Assembly: GCA_963573315.1 (NCBI GenBank)
Contig: OY752145.1
Location: 1,736,001 to 1,800,000, forward strand
Direction of reading: 5' to 3'
DNA: 64,000 bases
Source of the DNA: Entomortierella parvispora
Lineage: Eukaryota; Mortierellomycota; Mortierellomycetes; Mortierellales; Mortierellaceae
This document shows, one piece after another, positions 33,717 through 46,600 of the stretch; position 1 is the stretch's first letter; every line of letters begins with the position of its first letter. The notes under the pieces were generated by a model. It saw only the letters and a program-made list of their open reading frames with translations, was not told where the DNA came from and did not search any database. The translations under genes and the position numbers were made by a program.

Positions 33717-35260
33717 CTACTTGAGCGTCACCAGTTTGACCTCAAACTCCAGCGTTGCATTGCGAGGAATATCTGGAGGTGCTCCCTGGGCACCATAGCT
33801 ATGAAATGTCCAAAGAGAAACGCGCTGTTAGACCGTATCCTTCACACGAATTCAAATCTACACAGCTCATCACTTTCTGCTCAACTTACGCCAATGCTGG
33901 AGGAATGGTAAGCTTGCGCTCTCCGCCCAACTGCATGCCCTGGATACCGAGATCCCACCCCTTGATGACCTCTCCTCGGCCCAGGTTGAAGTTGAATGGC
34001 TTTCCGCCCGTGTTCTTGTCAAACACCTTGCCATTGGTCAAGCGACCAATGTAACGCATGCCAATCTTCTTTCCAGACTTTGCACGAGCACCCTCACCCA
34101 CCTTGACATCCTCAATGATCAGCCCGTTGGGAAGAGTCTTGATGTTGGACTTCTTATGCTCTTCCTTCTTGACCTCCTTCTTGACCTCAGCCTTTTTGAC
34201 TTCATTCTTGACCTCGGCTTCCTTCTTCACAGGCTTGGCTGCAATAGGCTTGGCGGGAATAGGCTTGGCGGGAATAGGCTCTTCTTCGTCTTCTTCCTCC
34301 TCGTCTTCCTCGTCTTCCTCGTCGTCATCCTCGTCTTCGTCATCATCGTCCTCGTCGTCGTCATTGTTTTGTCCCTCCATGTCTTCATCAGAGTCTTCCA
34401 AGTCGTCATCCTCATCCTCATCATCTTCGCCAGTGAAATCGGGGTCCTCCTCTGAGTCCTCATCTTCATCTTCATTACCGACAAACTGTTCAAGAGCAAG
34501 CTTGCGGGCCCCGCGGGAGACAATAAGATCATCGGCATCCTCAGAGTCATCCTCATCCTCAGAGTCATCATCAGAGCCATCTATGTCCATGTTTCCGTAC
34601 GTATCCTCGTCCTCGCTGTAGTCCATGCCCTCATCCTCGGGAAGATAGTTTCCGGACAAATGGACAGCACTAACACGAGCAAGAAGTTTAATCTGTAGTT
34701 AGTAAAACTCTCGCTCACTTGCCTTCCGTTGGCATTAACGCCACCAAAAAATAAAGGGCGTGGGTTTCCGTTTTTTTGCATACTTCTTTCCAGAGACAGA
34801 AAACGTAATCTCTTCGCCTTCGGTAAAGACCAAGTCCAAATTTTGCTGCTCAAGCTGTCCGGCGATTAGGGAGCAGAGGATAAAGGTCTTCTTGTCGACG
34901 GAAACACGAATGGAGGTACGACCCGGTGTCGTCTCCTCGTCCAAGGCAGCCTAGAGTTATAAGATACCAAAATGATGAGTTCCAGGGGTGAGCCATTAGC
35001 ACTGCTGGTCTGTTGAACGTGTGGAGTGCCTGACTTTCATTCCCTCCAAAAATAAAAAAAATCGGGGACCCAAAAGGACGTTACCATGGAGAGCTTGAAC
35101 GAGTTGTCCACAATCTGTGTGTACGTCCTTTCAGGGAAAACGGTCAATCCTAAATGAGTGAACGGGACAGACTTGCCTTAGTATTTTGGTCATGTATTTT
35201 CTTGACCTTAATGAAAGATTAATCTGAATCGTCATTCGTACCCCAGAATCCGAGAATCAT
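33717..35260 (-). CDS. Nuclear/nucleolar FKBP-type peptidyl-prolyl isomerase (Fpr3/Fpr4 type)
   Basis: Histone-binding prolyl isomerase with an N-terminal nucleoplasmin-like domain and C-terminal FKBP domain. Five exons: 35242-35260, 35085-35149, 34784-34950, 33890-34669 and 33717-33798, for 370 residues. The nucleoplasmin-like part begins MILGFWGLTV and includes SFKLSMAALDEE. Long acidic runs and a Lys-rich linker with AKPIPAKP repeats follow. The FKBP domain starts [20 protein letters not shown], includes [27 protein letters not shown] and [20 protein letters not shown], and ends VTLK. Fpr3/Fpr4 act in ribosomal DNA silencing and histone proline isomerization. The last intron splits the Ala codon before YGAQG. 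The gene ends 606 bp from the NAP1 start, same strand. Confidence 0.95.
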
Positions 35261-35390
35261 GATTGGCAATGTAATTTGAGTAGAGAGGTAATTGTGAAAA
35301 GATCGCGCCCATGGCTTTTCACCCATGGAGAGAGATAGACGGTCACCAGCCAAGCCACATTTTTGCCACTAATTTCATTCTTCTTCGAAA

Positions 35391-37323
35391 ATGACCAACA
35401 ATACCATTCCGATGTTTTGTGTCAATATTCAGTCTAACAAGACTATCGATGAATTCAAAGATACAATCAAGGCAAACAATAAAAACGACCTGGAAAATGT
35501 TGAGGCAGTCAATCTTAATCTCTGGCGTGTCACTATTCTGGTGATGGCAAGGCCGCTAACCTCAGCTCTTTGTCTGATACGGAGAAAAAAAGAACTCAAG
35601 GCAACCGCAAGACTCCATACAATTGTCGAAACAGAGCTGATTGAGGACACGATTCACGTCATCGGCCAGCATCCACTGAGAGGTAAGCCTGAAGGACTTA
35701 CAGTACACCATTCTACTTTCAGATCACAAGCACTTAAAAGGGGGCTCGAAGACGGGCTTGGGAACCAACAAAAACTTGCAAGGATTAGTGACTGGGTCAA
35801 GTACGATGCCAAGGATGAACCTGTGGACTTGCCGCCTGTGCTGGTCAGCATACGCAATGAGTTTAAGCAGCAGTTGGATAGCATTCAAGTAGGCCAGCAA
35901 ATCAAACTACCATCGATCGGTCAGCTTCCCAAACATTATGGAGAGGGTTACCAGGAACAGTCGTTCTTTGTTACGGAGCAGATGCTGGAGATGTGGCACC
36001 TGCGTTCCAGCGACAGCGACCGTCCGATCAGAAGGATCTTGTCTGGTCCGATGGGGGTCAGAAAATCGTACCTTGTGCTAATAAAGTAATAAAGCTTATG
36101 CCGAAGGTTGGCCTCTACTCTACGTTTCGGATGCAAACGATCTGACCAAGGCGACATCCAGGGCCACAGCCCACCAAATCTGTTTGCGATTTCTAGCCCT
36201 CAACAAAGACATAGTTGCTGATTGGGTACCCGTCAGATACAACCAAACTTTGAATGCAGCCACCGGCATCCTAGGCGAACTTCTTCAACAACCGGAAACA
36301 AAGACTGTCTTGGTCATCGACGGACATGGCGCACTTTTTGAACAAGACCCGCCACTACCCAAGAGGTTCCCTTTCTTAACCCGCTAATACAACTTGCTGC
36401 TAGGAGAGAAACCAGCCAAGGGGCGCGAGTAGTCTTAACCGGCACAGCACACGCTAAGTTCGAAAGACAGTGTCAAAAGTGACATGCGGGACTAGCTGGA
36501 ATTTGTCGCACCTCTGTCTGATATCAGTGTTCGACGAACTATTGCATTTGGGTAAGATACTGTCAAGAACAACAATCAAGGACCTAGTGAAGATGATCAC
36601 AAACCATGTCCCAGGTGAGCTAGTTAACCTGGCAGCGTTTGCGTTCGTTCACCGAAGCATGCCACCGTTGGACAACAGCCAGCTAGCATCGTTCCAGGCC
36701 CCATCACTGATCTTGATAGTAACCTCTCATCCTTGATGATGGAATATCAAAAGCGGAATCATGAGAGTTTCTATCTGGAGGCTTACACATACTTCAAGAG
36801 TCTTGACGACGTTCAACGGCATTTGCATCGGAATGCTCTTGCAGCTATATACCTTCCGCGAAAAGAGGGCGATTTCGATTTCGAAAACAAGGGCCTCGAC
36901 TATCCATTCATGGACCTTGGTCTATGTTTCGAATCAGGAATACCATTCCCTATTTCCGGCTACCAATGAGGCTCTCCTCGACATCTAAAAGTCTATGCCA
37001 CTTCCTCAAGATGCAAATGGAAGCCATCACAAGTGGTCATCCAACCGGTGATCATGATGTGTCATTCGGAAGTAATCCTGGATACAACAGACCATGCCGG
37101 TAATCAAAACTTACCGGTCATCATAAGATCCAAGGCAGTCAAGTTTCTCGAAGATCCTCCTTCCAATGTCAGTGAGAACGTCCAACTGCGATGTTTCAAG
37201 GGGTATGTGCGATTTGACTACATCTATGGCCGTACGTTTATCCAAGTAGCCATACAAGTCAATAGGTCTTCCTGTCTCTTACACCTGGTCCCATTGAATA
37301 TCGGCGCCCTTGAGCTTTACTAG
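35391..37323 (+). pseudogene. Decayed Crinkler (CRN)-family effector gene
   Basis: The 5' part reads as a CRN N-terminal ubiquitin-like domain: the KTIDEFKDTIKA segment, LNLWRVTI, ELKATARL and the boundary motif IHVIGQHPL (an HVxVxxP type box). About 200 codons later a P-loop-like GPMGVRKSY appears, then the frame is lost (two stops near 36086-36092). The same kind of protein resumes in other frames: WPLLYVSDANDLTKATSRAT at about 36100, VLVIDGHGALFEQDPP, and later pieces at 36470-36736, 36733-36969 and 37033-37323. There are at least three frameshifts and several stops. One pair of shifts near 35530 and in the A-run at 35583-35589 compensates. CRN proteins are secreted or nuclear NTPase-fusion effectors found in oomycetes and some fungi. 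This copy cannot make a full protein. Confidence 0.85.
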
Positions 37324-38983
37324 TTCATCGTTCCTTGGAGAAAAAGGATAGATTGTCTCATGTTTGTTCTTTGACACTGGCAAGACGGAGGAGAATAAAC
37401 AAATAAGTAAAGTTCCTTGTCCAAATCGTAATGCCGTTGCCGCAAACGCTTCGAACATGAGGCAGGTAGATTTCACAATCTTCGTCATAGTTTCTGGGAG
37501 ACGGAGATGCGACAAGAGACCGGTCATGTACCTCTAGGACATGGCAAGACCTTAATAACGGTAGCCAGTGTCTTGTCGTCCCTCCTTGTTTTTAAGGGAC
37601 CTCATGTAATCGCTATGCGTGAGGTAGAAAACAGGGAGCCTTTGTAGACGCTGTTGCCTTCATCTTCGACACTATCACAGTTCACATGTGGAGTCCCTGA
37701 TGTCGCGGTTGCAGATGTCCAGGGCATCTCGGAAGATAGCTCTTTACTGCTATTGTGCATGCGCGCGACTGCAATGCAAGAGACAACGCCAAAGACAGGC
37801 GCTGGTCCGTCCCAGATCTTCAACTACAGGGTATTGTATAAGCGAAGCAGCGAAGTAAGAGATAGAGAGATAGCAATCAAGGTCAAGATTGAAACTCCTC
37901 TGGGATGAGATGTGCAGGGACCAGCCGGCTACTGTAGCAATAGCTGCAGGATCCATCCAGCTGATTGCAAATCCAGAATACGGAGCGATGCACGTGATCC
38001 ATGTGCGCTGACATGCGGCGAGAGAGAGGGAAAAAAACTCCGTTCGCTCGCCCTGGAAGCGAGTGTTCTCCGCTTTTGCCATGTGAAGAATCCTTGTTTC
38101 GTTGTTGGGGTGGTTCTATCTTGGCTGCCCTGGCTGTCTCTCTGTCTCTCTCTGTCTCTGTCTCTGTCTCTTGCACCCTCTCCTTCTCTTCCCTTCAATC
38201 CTTCCTTACTCCCTCCTTCCTCCTCCTCCTTCTTCATCGACACCGCTCATCCATCGACATCGACATCGACATCCTCATTTCTTCTTTCTCTTCTTTCTCG
38301 TCCCTCTCCTCTTCAACACGACTTATCTTCGTGTACTCCGCCCCCCATACCTTCACCTTGCCTCGGCCCTCTCTCTTCCCTGACTCTTTGTCGCTCTCTC
38401 TCTCTCCAACTCCTTCAGTCAAAGAGCGTCCGTGCCTCAACCATCCGACTTTCTGACCTGCCTCAACCTCCACTCACTTGACTCGCATTCTCCTTTTTCA
38501 GTGTGCAACTCTTCCTCAATCTTTCTTTTACCTTCTTCAAATTTCCTTGGTTCAGCCCATATACACACAGGTAAACCAACAAGCCAACCATGCTCCTTTA
38601 CCCCTACCACCCTCTCCAACTCTGTGCCTCGGCTACCTTGTCGCCAGCATCCACCCTTACTAGGAGGAGGACGCGACAATACCACAGACATTCTCGCTCG
38701 ACCTTTAAAAGCACCAACCACCGCGGGCGACTATTTAGTCCAACATGCATCAACAACAGCAATATCAACAAGAGCACGCCTCCGCCCCAGCAATTATTAC
38801 TGTCATGGGCTTGTGCTCTTTGGCCGTTTTTAGACTGAGCATGCCACACATCGTTTCTGTCATATGCCTCTCTCTCTTTGTTATGCACAATCACGCACAT
38901 TATCAAAGTTTCTTCATTTCTTTTATTGACTGACGTTTTGTTCTCTTGCTTAGCATACACTCTCAAGAGTGACTCCCTCCCCA
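37324..38983. other. Region between the CRN pseudogene and OPI1
   Basis: The left part (37530-37910) has plus-strand open frames, one with GHGKTL and one with FTCGVPDVAVADVQGI, that may be further decayed effector-like debris. The middle contains CACGTG at 37991. The right part (38130-38560) is C/T-rich and looks like an OPI1 promoter and leader. A possible 5' coding exon for OPI1 (38745-38801, MHQQQQYQQEH) would join at 38954 only with a GTCATG donor. Confidence 0.45.
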
Positions 38984-41293
38984 ATGCCCCTAGCAGCCAA
39001 GGAAATGTCCAAGGCAGCACAGCCAATGTCTATATCACAGCTCTGCCAGCAGGATGACTCGGAAGATGAACTGCTCAACATCAAGCAGGAACTAGATCGG
39101 GATAGACTTGATCTAAACTCCGGCGAGGATTCTGACTATGGCAGCTATCAAGGTCGTCAAGGCGGTCATGATCGCTACAGTCAATCATCCGACCTGGACG
39201 ACGACGAGTATGAAGACTTTCATCGCAACAATGTCAATGGCAGGACCAACGGACGTAATGGTGCAGACGAACCCGACTATGCAGAACAACTTGCAGCCGA
39301 GGCTCTAGGAGACATGGCAAACGCTCGCTCAGGATCGTCCATGGCCCCAGCCGTCCCCTTTATCTCGCGCATGTCGAGTCTGCCTCTTGTCACCTCTGCC
39401 CTCAAAGCATACGAGTCTAGCAAACAAAACAACAAAGTCATGAAGGTAAGATTCATGGACCTTTGGACCAAATGTTGCGCGATTCTTCACTTTAGCAACT
39501 AACTGGGCTATGAACCTCATAGTACGGAGCGGAGATGGTGGAATCGAGTGTGAAGTCTCTATCAAAGCCGGTATTTGAGAAGCTTGAGCCGAAATTAGGC
39601 CAACTCGATGACTTTGCTTGCCGCCAATTGGACAAGGTAGATGCCTCTTATCTCTCCCAGGATCAGTTGATGGGATATAGACCACTATGTTAACATTGTC
39701 TCTTTACGGATCGCGTCTTGTTAGTTTGAGAAAGTGTATCCAAAGTCAGAAGCACAACCATTCCCCTCTCCTGCTGAATCTGCCCGTTCCTCGAATGATA
39801 TGACTCGTACGGAATCAGGATCAAACAACTACTTTGCTCACCGATCGCGCGGCGACAGCATTGACAGTCTGTCCTCTGCCACCAGCTCACGTCCCAGCTT
39901 TGACGTCCTTCACTCTCGTTCTGCCAACAGACGCGAGGACTGTAAGACATTCAATTCACTTCTTGCTATGTGTCACACGCAATAACTGTGCTTCGCCTGA
40001 CAAGTATCCTTTGACCCTGTTTTTACTTTAGCATCCATGAGACAACGATCAGACTCCCAGTCAAGTCAGCGAGCACCATTTCAACTCGCCGCTTCCCAAG
40101 GCAATGGTTTCAACTATCCTCAGCAACATCAACAGCAGCAACTTTCATCAACAACACCCCAACAGTTTTCCGGCTGGAGAGGAGTCGTTGCCACTGTAGG
40201 ATCAGCCTCTGCTGCCGGTGTTGCTATTTTCAGCGAAGAAAGCATGAAGAGTTTAAAGTACTGTTTACAGTGGCTTCAATATGCAGTGCAGCACATTGAC
40301 CACCAAATCGGACTCTTGCGCGCCTTCTTGGTGTCCCTCGCGAGCCCATCCCAGAACACGGCGATTGTTCCCTCCACTGCTGCATCTACGCTCGCCTCAA
40401 TCAAGAAAGAAGTCGTCGAGACTCTTCGTAAGGTCATCAACATCGTATCTCGATATGCCGGCGCGTGTTTGCCGGACCATGCCAAGATCAGTGTACGGCA
40501 ATTTATCCTTTCAATGCCTGTCCGCTGGGCCACTCTCAACAACGAGTCCGTGCCCTCCACCCCTGTCGGCTCTCCCTCACTTGGTCCTGTGGACCGCTCT
40601 CCAGATGACATTGCAGCTTTGCATGATACCTCGGAACGTGCGACCCGCGTCCTTGTCCTGGCTAACGAGTCCTCTGACATGCTCCGGTCAGTGGCCAGCA
40701 TCTTCAAAGACTCTGTCGATAAGGCTGAGAATTGGATGGACAAACTTCGGTACGTTGGCATGAACCCGCAGACCAACAGCGAAGGACTTCCCAGTTGGGC
40801 CCCTACTGGTTTCCCAACCACACCTGGTTTCACCATGCCTGGAGGATTTCCGGGAGCAAGCCTTGAACAATACTCTCTGCGCCAGAGTCAGTCATCGACG
40901 ACCAATGGTCATGTCACCCCCACTGGCTCTCCCACTCGCAGTCTCAAATCATCCCCTCGGCTTGGCTCGCGCAACCACAAGAACTACAACCGACATGCCT
41001 ATCGTCAAAAGAGCGTCATGTCGGGCGATGAAGACTCTGGCTCGGATGATGACCACCGCCGTGGCCCTATGATGGACGACGACAGCTCCTACGACGACGA
41101 GGAAGACGCGTTCACTCGCAGTACCTCGGCGTCGTCCTCAAACGGCCATGGCCCAATGAAACGCAGCATGGGATCGCTCACCCACGGCAACGATGTCCGT
41201 CGACGCAAGAAGAGGGGCGAGAGCGCCGAAGCTATTGCAGGCTTGGGACTTTCGACCGCCAATGGACACTCTGTGAAAGAGGAGCCCATGTAA
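38984..41293 (+). CDS. OPI1: Opi1-type transcriptional repressor of phospholipid synthesis genes
   Basis: Regulator that, in yeast, is held at the endoplasmic reticulum by phosphatidic acid and represses inositol/choline-responsive genes when released. Four exons: 38984-39445, 39523-39636, 39725-39941 and 40032-41293, for 684 residues. An acidic segment with DDDEYEDFH near residue 73 is in the position of the yeast FFAT-containing region, but its match is weak. MSSLPLVTSALKAYESSK and the hallmark Opi1 block WRGVVATVGSASAAGVAIF, then SEESMKSLKYCLQWLQYAVQ and LRAFLVSLASPSQ, identify the family. The C-terminus has Ser/Pro-rich and basic stretches ending RRRKKRGESAEAI, a likely nuclear signal. 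An alternative upstream exon (38745) would add a Gln-rich start. The gene lies just upstream of eL27. Confidence 0.9.
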
Positions 41294-41642
41294 TGACCAC
41301 ACACACCCCTCCCCCACCGATATCATGACCTTCCCTCTTTTTTATGCAATCACCCACCCAGGAAAATATCCTTTTTTTTTCCTTCGCTGGCCCTCCTAGT
41401 AGGAAAGCCACAACATACCACTGCCATCTGGAGAATCGACATATCTGCCCGATTCTTCTCCCCATCTCTTTTTTTTCCCCCTTTACCCGTGTACTCTATT
41501 CTTTCTTCACAACGACCAGCCTGTATTTTAATAAAAAATAAAAATTACCTGATAAAATTATGTGACTGCGTTCAGACCAATGTAAAGCTGGCTGTCGTTC
41601 CAAAATTGAGCCGTCTCTCCTTTCGATTCTCAGATATCAGCC

Positions 41643-43494
41643 ATGAAGATTAACAAGAGTGGAAAAGTAATGATTTGCATCCATCCAGGGAGAGAGGCAT
41701 CCATCAATGGAATCGACCCTGCAGGACGATGCACTCGCAGATCTTGTCACCAAGCAGGAGGAATCTATGGCAGAGGAATCATCTGGAAGAAAAAAAGAAG
41801 AAAAACATCGACATCATCATTCATTCCTCTCCATGCCATGAATGCATGCGTGCATGTGGATTCAGTTCATTACGACAAAACACACCTGCAGAAGAAGAGA
41901 TCATCATCGAATCATGGAGAAACATGCATCTCACACCCAACATCCAACCCCCCCTTTAGGTTGTCGTTATCCTTAACGGTCGCTACGCCGGCAAGAAGGC
42001 CGTCATCGTGAAAAATAGCAAACCAACATCTTGCAAAACCCGATTACCCCAGCCTCGTTTATTCAGTCATCTTTTTTTTTCTTTGTTTGACACCGCTGGA
42101 CAACCTGAACATGGACCCCAGGACATCTGGAAAGAATCAAACATGAAAAGATTTACATGGAGGAAACAGACATCAGGATTAGAGATCAACTTTGAACATG
42201 GAAATATACTCCTCGATCAGGAGGAGATCACCAACATCAATCTCTGTCCACAACAAAACAAAATACCCGTGCCTCTTCACGCCTTGTTTGACAGACCTGA
42301 CTCCAAGGAGCGCCATATCTCTGCACATTAACAACGCCGTATGTAACCAATACCAACAAACAACAAACAACATGTACCTGTTGCCAATGAACAGGATATA
42401 CCAAGGACTCCAGGATCTTTTTTACTTTTTTCTTGTTTTATTTGTTTCTTGCTCAATCATTTCTTTCACACTCTTTTCCCTCGCTTTGGGAAATCTGTGC
42501 CAGATTCGTATGACCTGTGAATGCTTTTTTTTTTTTTTTTTCCCGTCTATTACATGTCGATGAGGGTACCAAGGAGCGCGGTTACGGTCACGCCATCGTC
42601 GCTGGTGTCGAGCGTTACCCCCTCAAGATCACCAAGAACATGGGCAAGAAGCGCGTTGCCAAGCGTTCCAAGGTCAAGCCTTTCATCAAGGTTATCAACT
42701 ACAACCACATGATGCCCACCCGGTAAGGATCTAGGCCTTGTCTTCATTCTCTCGTTGCAGTTGGCTTTTGGAATATTTTTCCTTGCTTTCTTTGGAAAGC
42801 TCTATCGAGTTCAGAGTCTCAGCGCGACAGGAAAGCATGGAGAAAATGACTATAAGGAGTGTTGGCGATCCGGCAGAAAGGGAAGAAATCGACTCTTGCA
42901 TTTTAGCAACACATGAGGAAGACGACGTTACATTGGACTTTCAAAAGAGTTCTTTTGGTACAGGAGCAACTACACATATATTTGCACAGTTGGATGGCAG
43001 TAATCAGATAGGCAATTGGGTTGTATTCTGTTCGCTCGAAACTCCATGGCCAAGGGTCGGAACTATTAATCACGACTGGACTTGGCGAAAATGGATTCTG
43101 TGGGACTGGAATCTTGCCTCGTTTCTCTCAGTTTGTGCTCAAAGCTCTTACTACCCAAGACAAATCACAAACAGCAATGGTGGAATATCAAAAGCTGACC
43201 TTGTTTTCTTTACAAAAAAATAGTTACGGTTTGGAGTTGGAGTCCCTCAAGTCCGTCGTCACCCTTGATTCCTTCAAGGAGCCTACCCAACGCGAGGAGG
43301 CCAAGAAGGCCATCAAGAAGCTCTTCGAGGAGAGGTAAGATCATTGGATCACAGGATTTTTTCGCCGTGTCTATTGAAAAAGGTCACGATGAGTAAAGAA
43401 TACTAAACGCAAACCTCATTTTGCTTCATTTGTCGCGTCCAACAGATACAACAGCGGCAAGAACAAGTGGTTCTTCTCCAAGCTCCGCTTCTAA
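41643..43494 (+). CDS. RPL27: 60S ribosomal protein eL27
   Basis: Cytosolic large-subunit protein. Exons: 41643-41666, 41960-42014, 42554-42722, 43224-43334 and 43446-43494, which sum to 135 residues, the family's usual length. Motifs: [71 protein letters not shown] and the C-terminal [12 protein letters not shown]. Introns 1, 3 and 4 are GT-AG. Between KAVIVKN and VDEGTKERG no GT-AG pair fits the conserved join. The segment 42015-42553 starts AT and ends AC when slid to the ambiguity point, and joins as A-AT to AAT (Asn). A GT-AG alternative (after ATC at 42007, before GGT at 42565) stays in frame but deletes VKNVDE, which the family keeps. Introns of 293, 539 and 501 bp are long for this genome. 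Confidence 0.93.
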
Positions 43495-43683
43495 GCGATC
43501 CGTGTTTTTTCACCTCTTTTTCTCTGTTCCCACAAAAAAGACATAAATAAACACGCGTCCCGATGATGCTGTGAATCGCATATAACAACATAACGCTCGC
43601 TCCGCATTTATGTTTTTTGTAAAAGTACAGCATGCTATGATACATATGATCGGTGGCTCCAAACGGCAATGCCACAGGTGTTC

Positions 43684-46600
43684 TCAGTCTGAAAAGTCTG
43701 CAATCGGGTCTTCGGCGGGTGGCAGCGCTCCAATGCTTCCATACGAGTGCAACGGCTTTGGTGGTTGCTGCTGGAATAGTGGACGATGGGACCTGAACGA
43801 CCTCTGTGGAGTAGAAGACAAGGAGCTGGTCTTGTTGTTCCATGGACTCTGACTGGGGGATGAAATATTTGTCGAAGGAGACTCCAGATAAAGACCTTCT
43901 CCATAGGGTGTTGACGAGTCTGCTGAAGGGTCCATAATTTCCTCTGTAAACCCCTCATCGCCTTCTCCAAACTCCTTCTTCCGTTCCATTCCAAGTTTCA
44001 GGCCATAACTGGCAGCCTGGTGACGGACAAAGTTCTTGGAACTGGGTCGCAGGACTTGATTCATGATAGGCATGTATGGATTCATGGACACGCACCGATG
44101 CAACATTGGGACAATCTCGTGTCGGATCACAGCCTTGGGTAGAAATCCTGATATCAACCATTTGACTCGTTAGATAACATATAAATGAAAAGAAAATGTG
44201 TCACCCTTTCTCAGAAACCTCGATATTTTACCTGGTCCGTAGATATGACCTGATGATAATCCTCTTTCCTCGGCCCCTGCCAGATCAGACGCCACTTCAT
44301 AAAGCATTTGGTCGTTTGCACGTTTGGCTCTGTTCACGGCATAAAGCTCCGGCCACCAGTGCTTCTTTGCGCCTCCTGAACCCGTCCTGGTGACCGATGG
44401 TCCTGGACTCTTGGGCGCAAACAAGAGGCCGCGAACGACAACTGAGCTCATGTAAGGTTGCATTTGCACCGAATGAAGATAGCTGCTGGATCCGGAAAAT
44501 TGATCCGCAATACAAAGATACTCCATTGCGGTGCTACATTCCTCAATGGTGTTCAAATGTCGACTGTAGTTTTGGTGCAGCATCAAAGTATACAACTCCA
44601 GCTCCACAGGCAACTTCTCAATGAGATCCTAGAAACACAAGATGTACCAAAAAAACTAGTTAGTTGACTTTTTTTTTTTTTTTTTGGACTCGAATAAAGA
44701 TATTAATACCTTATCGGGATTAAACGAGAGAGGCGGTCGTTGCTTGGACCATGCTTGTGGAGGAACCTTTACAATATCACTGTCAAACGCGACCGAAGGC
44801 TTAGTCCAGTTTCCTACAGAATTCCAATTGTTAGTGTCTTTGTACAGTCACTTAAGCAGACTCTGCAAGTTCTACATACTTTTGTTATACAAAACTCTGG
44901 CCACGGCGTGAAAAACTCCTAGAGAAGAATCCTGGCCCTGGGTTTGTCTGTTATAGGCGGTTTAGAATCGTGGTCAGCTTAGGAAGATCAGCAACGCCTC
45001 GAACTGTGTCCCATCTAAAGACTTACATGCTCTCAGAGTCTGGTCCAGCGCCAACAGCTGTGAATTCAGCCTGCTCCTCTTCCATCTTGAGAGCAACGTC
45101 TCGTAGTCTCTTTCTTTCTTTGGTCTTTAGTAAACAAAGGAACTGGAGAGCGTTGATTGTGGCTCGGAGATCGCCATCGTGAATATCAATAAGTTCTGCA
45201 ATCTCTGCTGCATCAGGGAGATAAGCCGCTGCCGATCCTTTGAATTCCTTGTCTACCAAAGATTTTAGGGCCTTTTTTTGAATCGTAACAGCAACAGGAT
45301 TAAACCTAGAAAAGAGGTCTGAATGTTAGATGCTAAACTAACCAACATTAATGCACACAGCGAGAGGTGGTTTTTCCATACTTGATCTGCATGATAGGAC
45401 CTGACTGACTTCCTCCAGAATCAATCCTGGTCAAGAGGTTGGCCGGCAACAGTGTCCGGACAGTGAGAGCCTCTTCTTTGCTCTCATTGGAGGATGGAAA
45501 CAACAATTCGGTACTCTGTTTAGAATACACGTCGCTGACAATGATCACCAACACTGCAGACGATCGATTTCCTCCCGAGATGGAAAACTTTGAGATTGTG
45601 TCCTGGAAGATCTTTCGAGAAGAGTATGCAGAGACAGGCGGAAGATCCTCGATCAAGATAATGTTCTTTCTCTTTCCAAATGGAGCCGTCCCCACAGAAG
45701 ATGAAGGTGAGACTGCGGCAGTAAGGTCGCCTTGCAAAGTTTGAAGAGGTTGAAATCGATGAGCTCTTGCAAAGAACTCTTCAAAGGCCCTCATTACAGG
45801 AAAGTACTCTATACCATGGAAACAAGGAACATTAGTATTTTGTCTCCATGGCTCTCTCTCTTCTTGATTTGGCCCGACTGTTCGGATCTTGCCGCCTTAC
45901 CATCATCAATAGAGCTCGGTCTCCAAGAATCTTGTCCGGGAATCGGAGGTCGTCGAATAATGCTGTTCTCGTTGACGGAATTGATCCACTCGACAATATG
46001 CAAATTCATCTCCTTGGCCAACATTCTCAGTACTGTCGTCTTGCCTGATCCAGCAGGTCCAGTCAGTATCAAAATAGAGCCTCCTGCCCCGGCATGCGGA
46101 CTCTTTTGTGCCTAAAAATGAATATTAAAAAAATGGCCAAAAATAAGTGATCATAAATACCAACCCGTGTTGCCTACCCCAGCATGAAAGATGCCTCTGC
46201 CCGCCCTACAAAAGCACCTACTGTATATTTCTCTAGCCAATCTCGAACTTGGGCGATCTTTTTTGGATGAACAGCAACTTCACTAATAGTCGTAGGTGCA
46301 TATTTTTCTGCCCATGATTCATCTTCCTGATTCTCTCCATCGAAGGTGAAAGAAGCTGCAGGACCCCTTCTAGACGTCGGTAGTGTTGATGATGAAGATG
46401 AAGAGGACGATGACGATGCTCCTGAGGCGGATGGTCTGATAGCAAACTTTAGATCACTCGGTCTCTTCCTGTTATCTGCTACTGCGCTCGAGCTTGAAGC
46501 AGTTCTTGATGTTGGCTTCGCGACTGGTCGTGACAAAGGCGCCACTTTGGATGTTGCGGTCCGCGTTTTCTTTGGAGTTGGTTCGGCTGGCTTCGAGGCT

